From Bacterioplanes sp. (GTDB taxonomy: Bacteria; Pseudomonadota; Gammaproteobacteria; Pseudomonadales; Oceanobacteraceae): 59,529 nt of DNA. Positions 27,163 to 36,208 of this stretch are shown here, one piece after another (position 1 is the stretch's first letter; every line of letters starts with the position of its first letter). Where the stretch lies: positions 1-59,529 of the forward strand of contig JACUUC010000017.1 of the NCBI GenBank assembly GCA_014859445.1, in the 5' to 3' direction. The notes beneath the pieces were generated by a model, which was not told where the DNA came from, did no database searches, and saw only the letters and a list, made by a program, of their open reading frames with translations. The position numbers and the translations under genes were made by a program.

Positions 27163-27224
27163 GAGTAACAAGCCAAACCACCCATTCTTATTCGGCTTCC
27201 ATGCGCCATAAACGCGAGTGTTGG

Positions 27225-28742
27225 CTAACGCAAAAACAGTTGATAGGCCGTATTGTCCGTTTCGTCCCAATAACCGTACCCCAATTCATCGAGGTATCCT
27301 TGCAGTTGCGCCATTTTATCCGTTGGCACCTGCAAGCCCACCAACACACGACCGTACGCAGCACCGTGATTGCGATAATGGAATAACGAAATGTTAAAGC
27401 GTTTACCGAGCGTACGTAAGAAATTCAACAACGCACCCGGGCGCTCTGGAAATTCAAATCGATACACGCGCTCGTCGGCAACACTGGCTGGCGCATGACC
27501 GCCCACCATATGACGAATATGGTACTTTGCGATTTCATTATCGGTAATGTCCAACACCGGATAATCATCCGCTCGTAATTCATCCAGCAAGGCTTGGCGC
27601 GCACCCAGCTCGGCACCGACTTTCACACCCACGTAGATTTGCGCCTGCTGGTCATCACCATAACGGTAATTAAACTCCGTAATCGGACGCTTGCCGAGCA
27701 AACTACAAAAACGCTGGAAACTACCCGCCTGCTCTGGAATGGTGACGGCCAAAATCACCTCACGGCCTTCACCAATTTCGGCAACTTCCGAAATGTAACG
27801 CAGCCGATCAAAGTTCACATTAGCGCCGCTTAAAATAGCAACCAGGTTTTGATCTTCACAACCGTCACGATCCACATACTTTTTCAATCCGGCCACGCTT
27901 AACGCACCCGCCGGTTCGCACACCGCGCGTGTGTCATCAAACACGTCTTTAATGGCGGCGCAGATCTCATCGGGGGTGCAGGTAATGACCTCATCAATGT
28001 GGTCTTTACAAATTTCCCAGGTATGCAAACCAATTTGCGCCACGGCCACACCATCGGCAAAAATACCCACCTGCGGTAACACCACACGACGCTTGGCCTC
28101 TAACGCCGCAGCCAAACTGGCCGACTCGGTGCTTTCAACACCAATGACCTTCACTTCAGGGCGCAACGCTTTAATGTAAGCGGCCACACCCGCCGCCAAA
28201 CCGCCGCCGCCCACCGGCACAAACACCGCATCAATGGGCTGACGCATTTGCCGTAAAATTTCCATACCCACAGTGCCTTGCCCAGCAATGACCTCTGGGT
28301 CATCGTAGGGGTGGATGTACGTCATGCCTTTTTCGGCCACCAGCTTTTGCGAATAAGCAAACGCATCGTCGAACGCATCACCGTGCAAAATTACCCGCGC
28401 ACCGCGAGCACGCACCGACTTCACTTTAATGTCCGGCGTGGTGCGCGGCATCACAATCACCGCTTTAATGCCCAGTTTTTGCGCCGCCAACGCCAATCCT
28501 TGTGCGTGATTTCCGGCCGAGGCGGCCACCACACCACAGGCTTTTTCGGCATCGGACAACTGCACGACCTTGTTGTAAGCGCCACGCAACTTGAACGAAT
28601 ACACCGACTGCTCGTCTTCGCGTTTCAGCCATACCTGATTGCCCAGCCGCTCGCTCAAAAAGGGCGCCACATGCAACGGACTTTCGATGGCGACATCGTA
28701 CACACGAGCCGACAATATTTTGCGCAGGTATTCATTTAGCAT
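27225..28742 (-). CDS. ilvA: Threonine ammonia-lyase, biosynthetic
   Basis: A 505-aa threonine deaminase catalysing threonine to 2-oxobutyrate, the first step toward isoleucine. Fold-type II PLP domain (about 1-320): PLP lysine in SVYSFKLRGAYN, AASAGNHAQG, and the phosphate loop VPVGGGGLAAG. The C-terminus has two ACT-like regulatory domains (EQAGSFQRFCSLLG and ERPGALLNFLRTLG), expected to confer isoleucine inhibition. Start at 28742 (MLNEYLRKIL) matches Pseudomonas-type IlvA better than the longer 28778 start. It is divergent from rpiA. Confidence 0.95.
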   Translation of the reverse strand: MLNEYLRKILSARVYDVAIESPLHVAPFLSERLGNQVWLKREDEQSVYSFKLRGAYNKVVQLSDAEKACGVVAASAGNHAQGLALAAQKLGIKAVIVMPRTTPDIKVKSVRARGARVILHGDAFDDAFAYSQKLVAEKGMTYIHPYDDPEVIAGQGTVGMEILRQMRQPIDAVFVPVGGGGLAAGVAAYIKALRPEVKVIGVESTESASLAAALEAKRRVVLPQVGIFADGVAVAQIGLHTWEICKDHIDEVITCTPDEICAAIKDVFDDTRAVCEPAGALSVAGLKKYVDRDGCEDQNLVAILSGANVNFDRLRYISEVAEIGEGREVILAVTIPEQAGSFQRFCSLLGKRPITEFNYRYGDDQQAQIYVGVKVGAELGARQALLDELRADDYPVLDITDNEIAKYHIRHMVGGHAPASVADERVYRFEFPERPGALLNFLRTLGKRFNISLFHYRNHGAAYGRVLVGLQVPTDKMAQLQGYLDELGYGYWDETDNTAYQLFLR

Positions 28743-28837
28743 GGTGATGTTCGCATTAACGTCGATTAAAAGAGGCATTGTAACGCATCAAGGCATATAA
28801 TTCGCGCACCGCAACTCATCCTTTACTGGCGAATATT

Positions 28838-29512
28838 ATGACTCAAGACGAACTCAAACGCGCCGTTGGCCAAGCCGCCGTAGATTACATCCTGCCGCAC
28901 CTGTATGCAGACAGCATCATTGGTGTCGGTACAGGTTCGACCGCCAATTGTTTCATTGATGCCTTAGCCAACGTTCGCCATCAATTTGCCGGAGCCGTTG
29001 CCAGCTCCGACGCGTCAGCCAAACGATTACGTGACCATGGCATTGACGTGTTCGACCTCAATAGTACCGGCAATCTTGAGTTTTACATCGACGGTGCTGA
29101 CGAGATCAACGGCGTACTGGAAATGATCAAAGGGGGTGGCGCCGCGTTAACCCGTGAAAAAATCGTTGCCGCCGCCGCAAAACAGTTCATTTGTGTGGCT
29201 GATGAATCTAAATGCGTCAAACAGCTTGGGGCCTTCCCATTGCCCATCGAAGTCATTCCCATGGCACGCTCATACATCGCGCGCGAAGTAGTGAAACTGG
29301 GCGGCGATCCGGTCTATCGTCAAGGCGTTGTTACCGACAATGGCAACCACATCATTGACGTACACAACCTCAATATCACCGATGCCCGAGCACTGGAGCA
29401 ACAACTCAACCAACTGCCCGGTGTCGTCACTAACGGTTTGTTTGCCTTGCGTCGTGCCGACGTTTTGCTGCTGGGTACGGCAGCCGGTGTTCAAACACGC
29501 ACTGTCGGATAA
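28838..29512 (+). CDS. rpiA: Ribose-5-phosphate isomerase A
   Basis: A 224-aa RpiA interconverting ribose-5-phosphate and ribulose-5-phosphate in the pentose phosphate pathway. Conserved: [35 protein letters not shown] (catalytic acid) and [13 protein letters not shown] (with catalytic Glu). Divergent from ilvA as in many Pseudomonas genomes. The stop lies 3 bp before the next gene, suggesting co-transcription. Confidence 0.96.
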   Translation: MTQDELKRAVGQAAVDYILPHLYADSIIGVGTGSTANCFIDALANVRHQFAGAVASSDASAKRLRDHGIDVFDLNSTGNLEFYIDGADEINGVLEMIKGGGAALTREKIVAAAAKQFICVADESKCVKQLGAFPLPIEVIPMARSYIAREVVKLGGDPVYRQGVVTDNGNHIIDVHNLNITDARALEQQLNQLPGVVTNGLFALRRADVLLLGTAAGVQTRTVG

Positions 29513-29515
29513 GTT

Positions 29516-32167
29516 ATGCGAGGGCGGAGCATACTGACATGGCTGGTCGGTGGCGTACTCATCAGTACGCTCACGCTCTTGCTGTTGCTAGCCGCTCTGC
29601 CCCATGTTCTGAAGAGTGGCCTCAACCAATGGACACCAGCCCTGCTGCAACAGCTGGATTTGGGCGAAGGGCAGCTGCACATACAACATCTGTCTTGGCG
29701 GCGCCTGCATCTTGCATCGTTCTCACTGCAACAGAGCAATAGTAGCCAAATCGAATTGCACGATCTGACACTGCAATACCGTGTATCTGAGCTGATTCGC
29801 GGCCAATTGCGACGCCTCGAACTGGCCAGCATCGTCATGACGCTCACCGACGAACAAGCAGAAGCGCTGCAACAGCAGGCCGGTGCTCGGGCAGCACAAG
29901 CCAGCGAACAGGTGGTGAGTGATACGCGACTGCACATACCGTTACTGAGTACGTGGTTTGATTTCCCCATTCAACACATCGACGTACAGCGCATCAGCCT
30001 GCAGCACGCCCAAGCACAAGCCAACGTGCAGTTACAACTCGACGATCAGCGCTGGCGCTTGTGGGGCGACGTGCAACTCAGCCAACTCGACCAACCGTGG
30101 CAGCTGGAAATGCAAGTTCAGCGTCATGGCGAACTGCTGCTCATGGTCTCGGAGCAACAACAACTGCTCATGCAACATTACGCCACCATTCGTCAAAACG
30201 ACGCGGGAGAAACCCACCTTCACCTGCAACAGCAGATCGACACCCATGCCATTGCACAACAACTCGACCTGCCCTTCGTCTTGCCCATTCGCACCGTTCG
30301 CATCGACAGCCAAATACAATTACTGGCTGACAGCCTTCTGCCCGATGACCTCGCCATCAGCAGTCAGTGGCAATTCTCCTCGCAGCCCACAACCGTACTG
30401 GATGAACTCACGTGGCAACAAGGTGACCTGCAATTCATCCTCCACAAAGCAGCTCACGAGCCTTGGTATGTGCAACTGTACAACAGCGACCTAGCGCTGC
30501 AATGGCAACAGGAAGAATCGGAACACAATTCGATTGTGCAATTACAGATACCGGCCAGCGTATTACGCCTCGAATGCAGTGCCGATATAAAGCAATGTCA
30601 CAGCCAAGGTGCCTGGACGCTGCACGCTCAAGCCGAAGCCCAGGACAGTGAGGCCACCATACAGCTCAGCCAGCATCTGGATTGGCAACAAGACAGCGCT
30701 CTGAGCGTGGTACTGCCGCTTGAAATCACGGCCAAAATGGCGCAACACCACGCCCAGTTGACGGGTGAACTGATTGGTTTGCTAAGCCCGAATGGCGAAT
30801 GGCAACTCAGCAGCATCGACGGCTTTGCTGCCCGATTAAATTGGCATCATGATGATTGGCAAGGTGACGCACTCACGGCACAAATTGCCCCCGCCTTTTA
30901 TGTGCGCGGCGACGACCTGCACCATCAAATAGAACCATTAACGATCGACATAGCCCCCTTCAACGTGCAGCAAACCGACGCGCAACTGCACTTTGCTAGC
31001 ACTCACTTACACTGCCAGCCGCCTCTCATCAACCACCAACAACAGCAATGGTATTGCCAGCTAAATGGCGGCTTTGAACAAGGTCAATGGCAACAATGGA
31101 CGCTACCCGATGCACAGTGGCACAGTGACTGGCAAATTGCTTGGCCTCTTAAGCAGGTGCACGCCAACCTTGCTCTGCAAGTGGGTCAACAACAAGCGCA
31201 ATTACGCGCGCGACTGCAACACGACCTTGAACAACAACAGGGCCAACTGCAATGGCACCTAGATGACACCCCTTTACATTGGCAACGTCTCGGCTTACCC
31301 AGCATGGCCGCGTTAACGCGCACGCAACTGTTACAAGGCCACATGGCAGGACAAGGCTGGATCGACTGGTACTACTGGCAAGACGCGTGGCAGCTAAAAC
31401 CCGATCTCATGCTTCGCATTGACGGCTTAAGCGCCATCTACGACAACTACCTCACGCTAGAAAACAGCAACACCCTGATGTCGATTCGACGCCCACAGTA
31501 CGGCGATTACCGTATTGATACGCAATTCACTGCTGAGTCACTCGACCCCGGCATTCCGTTAACGCATATACTGGCGCGGGCACAACTCACCTTACCGCCC
31601 GATTTCAGTCATGCATTGCTGGATGTGTATGAAGTGAATACCCAAGTACTGGGTGGCCGTGTGCATGCCCCGCACGTGCGCTTTGATAGCCGCCGCGACA
31701 TCAACGCCTTTGGTATTGAACTGAGTAACATTCAACTGTCTGAGCTAAGCCAAATTGAAGCGGCCGCCGATGTACACGCCACGGGCAGCCTAGACGGCAT
31801 GTTGCCCATCGTGCTGACGCCAGACGGCCCAACCGTACCGGGCGGCAACCTGTTTGCACGCGACCCCGGTGGCATCGTACGCTATCAAACCGCCACCAGT
31901 GCCGCCCTAGGCGACACCGACCCGACCCTCAATCTTGCATTCCAATTACTGCAAGATTACCGCTACCAAATCCTGGAAACCGGTGTGCAATACGAACCCG
32001 ATGGCCGCCTCAACCTCAACCTACGCTTTCAAGGGCGCAACCCCGGCTTTTTTGGCGGACAAGCAAGCCACCTGAATTTGAACTTGGAATACAATCTGCT
32101 CGACTTACTCGAAAGCTTACGCATCAGCCAGCAGTTAATTGAACGGGTTGAACAGCGCTACCAATAA
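29516..32167 (+). CDS. YdbH-like large envelope protein (AsmA/TamB-type)
   Basis: An 883-aa protein with an N-terminal membrane anchor (ILTWLVGGVLISTLTLLLLLAAL) and a long periplasmic beta-strand-rich body rich in Gln, His and Trp. The C-terminal YdbH signature is recognisable (LEAAADVHATGSLDGMLPIVLTPDGPTVPGGNLFARDPGGIVRYQ), followed by NLEYNLLDLLESLR. YdbH is one of the E. coli bridge-like AsmA-type proteins that shuttle phospholipids to the outer membrane. Here it sits 3 bp after rpiA; the ynbE and ydbL genes that accompany it in E. coli are absent. High-confidence family, role by analogy. Confidence 0.8.
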   Translation: MRGRSILTWLVGGVLISTLTLLLLLAALPHVLKSGLNQWTPALLQQLDLGEGQLHIQHLSWRRLHLASFSLQQSNSSQIELHDLTLQYRVSELIRGQLRRLELASIVMTLTDEQAEALQQQAGARAAQASEQVVSDTRLHIPLLSTWFDFPIQHIDVQRISLQHAQAQANVQLQLDDQRWRLWGDVQLSQLDQPWQLEMQVQRHGELLLMVSEQQQLLMQHYATIRQNDAGETHLHLQQQIDTHAIAQQLDLPFVLPIRTVRIDSQIQLLADSLLPDDLAISSQWQFSSQPTTVLDELTWQQGDLQFILHKAAHEPWYVQLYNSDLALQWQQEESEHNSIVQLQIPASVLRLECSADIKQCHSQGAWTLHAQAEAQDSEATIQLSQHLDWQQDSALSVVLPLEITAKMAQHHAQLTGELIGLLSPNGEWQLSSIDGFAARLNWHHDDWQGDALTAQIAPAFYVRGDDLHHQIEPLTIDIAPFNVQQTDAQLHFASTHLHCQPPLINHQQQQWYCQLNGGFEQGQWQQWTLPDAQWHSDWQIAWPLKQVHANLALQVGQQQAQLRARLQHDLEQQQGQLQWHLDDTPLHWQRLGLPSMAALTRTQLLQGHMAGQGWIDWYYWQDAWQLKPDLMLRIDGLSAIYDNYLTLENSNTLMSIRRPQYGDYRIDTQFTAESLDPGIPLTHILARAQLTLPPDFSHALLDVYEVNTQVLGGRVHAPHVRFDSRRDINAFGIELSNIQLSELSQIEAAADVHATGSLDGMLPIVLTPDGPTVPGGNLFARDPGGIVRYQTATSAALGDTDPTLNLAFQLLQDYRYQILETGVQYEPDGRLNLNLRFQGRNPGFFGGQASHLNLNLEYNLLDLLESLRISQQLIERVEQRYQ

Positions 32168-32193
32168 CACCGCCAACCCCAATGCCGTGAGAA

Positions 32194-32925
32194 TCAGAAT
32201 CCGTACTGCACACCCAACGTCATCAACTGAAAGCGCGTGCGGCTTAACTCAAGACTGTCTAATACCGTGGTTTCTAATTCAGCACGTACCGACACATTGG
32301 CTAAGGGGTGCCACAAAAAACCACCCCCCGTCAGGAAGTAAACAGACGATGTGGACTCCGATGTCGTCGAGCGACTGATGCTATTCGTGGCACCATCACT
32401 GCTGGCGGTTATTTCCACCACATCGAAATCGGCAAACCAGATGTTAAAACCCGATTTAACGAAGAAGTCCAAATCGCTCCGCAATGGAAAGCGATAACTC
32501 AAACCAATCAAGGCACTTTGCGCCCGCAAATCACTCACACCCGTGTAAACAGCCGTCGAAGGCTCGTTACCCGACGCATTCACGGTGCCTTTCGTGCTGC
32601 TCACACGACCACGCTTAGCATTGATAAAAACCGGCGACTCGCCATTGAATTCAGCGGGATCGTCGTCGGTCAATGTCGGACTAAAATCAACCTTAGGATT
32701 GTTATTGGATGTCCGTCCCATATCCATCAAGCCAAACTCCAACGACAAACGCTCGGTAATGCGTGGCCCAAACAACACCTTAACGGCGTAACCGGGAGAA
32801 TCCATATCCAGAGAATCGGATACCCCGGCCGACAACGCGATAAAACCCTCATCGGCAAACGCAGCAGGAACAGCCATCGACAGCGCCAGCGCACTGGCCA
32901 TGGAAAAGTGACGAAACGTGATCAT
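32194..32925 (-). CDS. Outer-membrane beta-barrel protein
   Basis: A 243-aa protein with signal peptide (cleavage about residue 24, AAFA-DEG) and an eight-stranded-barrel pattern of alternating strands (FIALSAGVSD, YAVKVLFGPRITERLSLEFGLMD, LIGLSYRFPLRSDLDFFVKSGFNIWF, VYFLTGGGFLWHPLANVSVRAELE), ending in QYGF, an outer-membrane C-terminal Phe. Resembles the OmpW/OmpA-like beta-barrel group. Convergent with the YdbH-like gene, 26 bp away. Specific role unknown. It is the last ordinary chromosomal gene before the defence-type cassette. Confidence 0.82.
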   Translation of the reverse strand: MITFRHFSMASALALSMAVPAAFADEGFIALSAGVSDSLDMDSPGYAVKVLFGPRITERLSLEFGLMDMGRTSNNNPKVDFSPTLTDDDPAEFNGESPVFINAKRGRVSSTKGTVNASGNEPSTAVYTGVSDLRAQSALIGLSYRFPLRSDLDFFVKSGFNIWFADFDVVEITASSDGATNSISRSTTSESTSSVYFLTGGGFLWHPLANVSVRAELETTVLDSLELSRTRFQLMTLGVQYGF

Positions 32926-33174
32926 TTGGTGAGTCCATTGTTATTGTTGTATTTGGTTAAGAATCATACCAGCCAAGCCTAATAATCCCAACACATCGAC
33001 CGTATCGTCACCGATGAAGTTAAGCGACAGTTGTAAAAATTCCGCTCAAGACTGACTGCACGCCCCACTTTCATTACTTCGAGCTGTGACAAACAAACCA
33101 ACCTTTGGTAAAGTAATTCCAACTCATGGAACACAAAATAACCTCCTAAAGATCATTCCATGCCCCAAATGACC

Positions 33175-33207
33175 TTTTACAGCCTCCCTTAAAATGCAAA
33201 TGTAAAA
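33175..33207. promoter_or_regulatory. Candidate operator/promoter region upstream of the cassette regulator
   Basis: Inverted repeat TTTTACA (33175-33181) / TGTAAAA (33201-33207) with a 19-bp centre that includes a TAAAAT -10-like hexamer. It ends 13 bp before the regulator ATG. A second, weaker inverted pair (CATGGAA 33125-33131 / TTCCATG 33156-33162) lies upstream. Such arms fit dimer binding by the XRE-type protein encoded next, i.e. autoregulation (inference). The rest of the 295-bp gap from 32926 shows no gene. Confidence 0.4.
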
Positions 33208-33220
33208 AGAGCCTTTGCCT

Positions 33221-33454
33221 ATGATCAAGTGTCATTTATCGCGCATTATGGGCGAGAAAAAATTGAAAATTGCCGACGTTGCACGTGATACTGGAATCAA
33301 TCGAGGCACCATATCAAGACTCTACCAAGAAACCGCCGTGCGCGTTGAGTTCGATGTACTCGAAGTATTATGCAATTACCTAGCCTGCGACATAGGGCAG
33401 CTACTTGAAGTGATTGAGACTATCGAAGACCAGAAAGAAGGATTACCCAAGTGA
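33221..33454 (+). CDS. XRE/Cro-type transcriptional regulator of the cassette
   Basis: A 77-aa single-domain HTH protein. The helix-turn-helix reads KKLKIADVARDTGINRGTISRLY, followed by LEVLCNYLACDIGQLLEVIE, as in short YozG/Cro-like regulators. The ATG at 33221 is preferred to a TTG two codons upstream. Its TGA overlaps the GTG start of the methyltransferase gene (GTGA), so translation is coupled. It probably controls expression of the cassette, the role of C-proteins in restriction-modification systems. Confidence 0.88.
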   Translation: MIKCHLSRIMGEKKLKIADVARDTGINRGTISRLYQETAVRVEFDVLEVLCNYLACDIGQLLEVIETIEDQKEGLPK

Positions 33455-36204
33455 ACGCGGTAGAAATTGAAATTGCGGTATCCAATCTGGCGCAACAGCC
33501 CTTTGATAGCGAAACCTTCCCCTACGAGTTTCTGCGGGCCTTTGGTAACAAAGACACCACCATTAAAAAGCTGAAATTCGGTGAAACCAATAAATCGGAT
33601 GTTGGCGGTGTACTGCAACGCAATAACATTCATTTGCTGGTCACTGAACTGGGCGGTGTAACCGTTGCGCTTGATGCATTGCGTAACAGCCCGGCGACTG
33701 AAAAGAACAAAGTTAAATACATTCTCGCAACCGATGGCGAAACGTTTGAAGCCGAAGAGCTCAGCAGCGGCGAAACGCTGGCCTGCGCTTACAATAAGTT
33801 TCCCGATCATTTCGGTTTCTTCTTAACGCTGGCGGGTATCAGTACCGTTAAGCAGATTCGAGACAGCTCGTTTGATATCCGCGCCACCAGTCGGTTAAAC
33901 CGCTTATATATCGAATTATTAAAAGACAACCCGGATTGGAGCCGGGCCGATCAACGCCACGAAATGAACCACTTTATGGCGCGGCTGATCTTCTGCTTCT
34001 TTGCCGAAGACACCGACATATTCCACGGCACCGATCTGTTCACCACCACCATCGAACAGATGAGCGCCCGCGACAGTTCTAATACCCACGAAATCATCAG
34101 CGAAATGTTCCGGGCGATGAACACCAAGATCGCCGACCGGGAAAGCTCTGGCCTGCGCCCCTGGGCTAACCAATTTCCCTATGTGAACGGTGGCCTGTTT
34201 TCGGGCAGTACCGATGTGCCCCGTTTCAGCAAAATCGCCCGCTCCTACCTGCTGCACATTGGCAACCTCGACTGGACTCAGATAAACCCGGATATCTTTG
34301 GCTCCATGATTCAGGCCGTCGCCGACGACGAAGAACGTGGCGAACTGGGCATGCACTACACCAGCGTTCCCAATATCCTGAAAGTGCTGAATCCGCTGTT
34401 TCTGGATGACCTGCGCAACAAGCTCGAAGAAGCCGGTAGCAATCCGCGCAAACTGCTGAACCTGCGCAAACGCATGGCGCGTATCCGCGTGTTTGATCCG
34501 GCTTGCGGTTCGGGCAATTTTCTTGTGATTGCTTACAAGCAAATGCGCGAGATTGAACACAGCATTAATGAACGCCGGGGCGAAGCCGGGCGCAAAAGCG
34601 ATATTCCCCTGAATAACTTTCGTGGTATCGAACTGCGGGATTTTTCTGCCGAAATTGCCCGCCTTGCGCTGATCATTGCCGAGTACCAATGCGATGTAGG
34701 CTATCGTGGACAGAAAGAAGCGCTAGTCGAGTTTTTACCGCTGAATAACCAGAACTGGATCACCAGCGGCAACGCCCTGCAACTCGATTGGGAACTGGCC
34801 TGCCCAGCCGAAGGCACAAGCGTAAAACTCTACACCGACGATCTGTTTAACACCCCGTTAGACCAAAGCGAAATCGACTTCGACAACGAAGGCGGCGAAG
34901 TCTATATCTGCGGCAACCCGCCGTATCTGGGTAGCACCTGGCAATCGAAAGAACAGAAGGCCGACCTGGAAACGATTTTTGCTAAGCGGGTAAAGAGCTG
35001 GAAGTCTCTCGACTACGTCGCCGGTTGGTTTATGAAAGCCGCCGACTATTGTTCGCGCCATACCGCCAGCGCGGCTTTTGTATCCACCAACTCCATTTGT
35101 CAGGGGCAGCAAGTCCCGATTTTATGGCCCTTGGTATTTGATGCTGGTTGCCAGATCGAATTTGCTCATACCTCCTTTAAATGGGCCAACCTAGCCGCGA
35201 ACAATGCTGGGGTAACGGTAGCCATTATTGGGATCTCTGCCTCACCAAAGTCCCCGCGACGATTGTTTTCTATCGCCGAAAATGGAGAAACGGTGGAGAA
35301 GCAGTGTGAAGAAATTAATGCATATTTGGTGGCAGGAACGAGTGTTCTTGTGAATAAGTTATCTAAACCTCGGAACGGTTTAGCGACAATGGATTTTGGA
35401 AGCAAACCTGTTGATGGTGGAGGATTATTTTTTAATCAGGATGAGAAAGATGCTGTTCTTAGTAGAGTTCCGAACGCTTTTAGATTTATTCGTAACTACT
35501 CAAATTCTGATGAGTTTATAAATGGTAAGAGCAGATATTGCTTATGGATTCGTGATGAAGAGGCATCTGACGCAAAGAGTATTCCTGAAATTCAGGTGCG
35601 CCTGAGCGCAGTTGAAAATATGAGATTAAGTAGCAAAAAGGCTCAAACTCAGGAAGCGGCTGCTTATTCACATCGTTTCGGAGAGATTCGCCATCAGAAA
35701 TCAAAATATACAATCGTGGTTCCTCGTGTGAGTTCTGAGAGCAGAGATGTGCTTCCCGTTGGACTTGTATCTGGTGGAACTATTATTGGGGATCGAAACT
35801 TCGCACTATATGACGCCCCCCTCTGGAATATGGCCTTGATTGCTTCACGCCTTCACTGGGTCTGGATTGGTACGGTTTGCGTACGTATGCGGACGGATTT
35901 TTCTTATTCCAATACTCTAGGCTGGAACACCTTTCCCGTACCTAAACTCACTGAAAAAAACAAAGAAGACCTGACCCGCTGCGCCGAAGACATACTGCTC
36001 GCCCGTGAGCGACACTTTCCCGCAACTATTGCTGACCTCTACAAACCGGATGCTATGCCCGACGACCTGCGCGCCGCCCATGACCGCAACGACGAAGTGC
36101 TGGAACGCATCTACATTGGCCGCCGCTTCCGCAACGACACCGAACGGCTGGAAACGCTGTTTGAGATGTACAGCAAGATGACTGCAGATAAAAAAGCGAG
36201 GTAA
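33451..36204 (+). CDS. Class I SAM-dependent adenine-specific DNA methyltransferase, MmeI/YeeA-like
   Basis: A 917-aa DNA methylase. An N-terminal helical region (1-330; HFGFFLTLAGI, MARLIFCFFAED) leads into the gamma-type N6-adenine methylase core: motif I FDPACGSGNF (Asp349) and motif IV NPPY (489-492). The part after about residue 600 should be the target-recognition domain, ending with conserved NTLGWNTFPVP and the helical C-terminus. Length matches MmeI (about 919 aa) and B. subtilis YeeA, but I find no D-x(n)-E-x-K nuclease motif in the N-terminus. It starts with GTG. Bases 35281-35640 are AT-rich (about 39% G+C against 57-58% sampled upstream). Expected role: marking self DNA for the cassette. 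Confidence 0.9.
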   Translation: MNAVEIEIAVSNLAQQPFDSETFPYEFLRAFGNKDTTIKKLKFGETNKSDVGGVLQRNNIHLLVTELGGVTVALDALRNSPATEKNKVKYILATDGETFEAEELSSGETLACAYNKFPDHFGFFLTLAGISTVKQIRDSSFDIRATSRLNRLYIELLKDNPDWSRADQRHEMNHFMARLIFCFFAEDTDIFHGTDLFTTTIEQMSARDSSNTHEIISEMFRAMNTKIADRESSGLRPWANQFPYVNGGLFSGSTDVPRFSKIARSYLLHIGNLDWTQINPDIFGSMIQAVADDEERGELGMHYTSVPNILKVLNPLFLDDLRNKLEEAGSNPRKLLNLRKRMARIRVFDPACGSGNFLVIAYKQMREIEHSINERRGEAGRKSDIPLNNFRGIELRDFSAEIARLALIIAEYQCDVGYRGQKEALVEFLPLNNQNWITSGNALQLDWELACPAEGTSVKLYTDDLFNTPLDQSEIDFDNEGGEVYICGNPPYLGSTWQSKEQKADLETIFAKRVKSWKSLDYVAGWFMKAADYCSRHTASAAFVSTNSICQGQQVPILWPLVFDAGCQIEFAHTSFKWANLAANNAGVTVAIIGISASPKSPRRLFSIAENGETVEKQCEEINAYLVAGTSVLVNKLSKPRNGLATMDFGSKPVDGGGLFFNQDEKDAVLSRVPNAFRFIRNYSNSDEFINGKSRYCLWIRDEEASDAKSIPEIQVRLSAVENMRLSSKKAQTQEAAAYSHRFGEIRHQKSKYTIVVPRVSSESRDVLPVGLVSGGTIIGDRNFALYDAPLWNMALIASRLHWVWIGTVCVRMRTDFSYSNTLGWNTFPVPKLTEKNKEDLTRCAEDILLARERHFPATIADLYKPDAMPDDLRAAHDRNDEVLERIYIGRRFRNDTERLETLFEMYSKMTADKKAR

Positions 36205-36208
36205 GAAC

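Noticed and set aside
32926-33220. Attachment-site duplication flanking the cassette
   Set aside because: By eye no direct repeat is shared between this gap and 42121-42200, and no integrase or tRNA gene is present; the insertion mechanism remains unknown.
33919-34689. 256-aa open frame on the minus strand inside the methylase gene
   Set aside because: It is fully antisense to the conserved methylase core including motif I; composition is not protein-like and there is no start signal.
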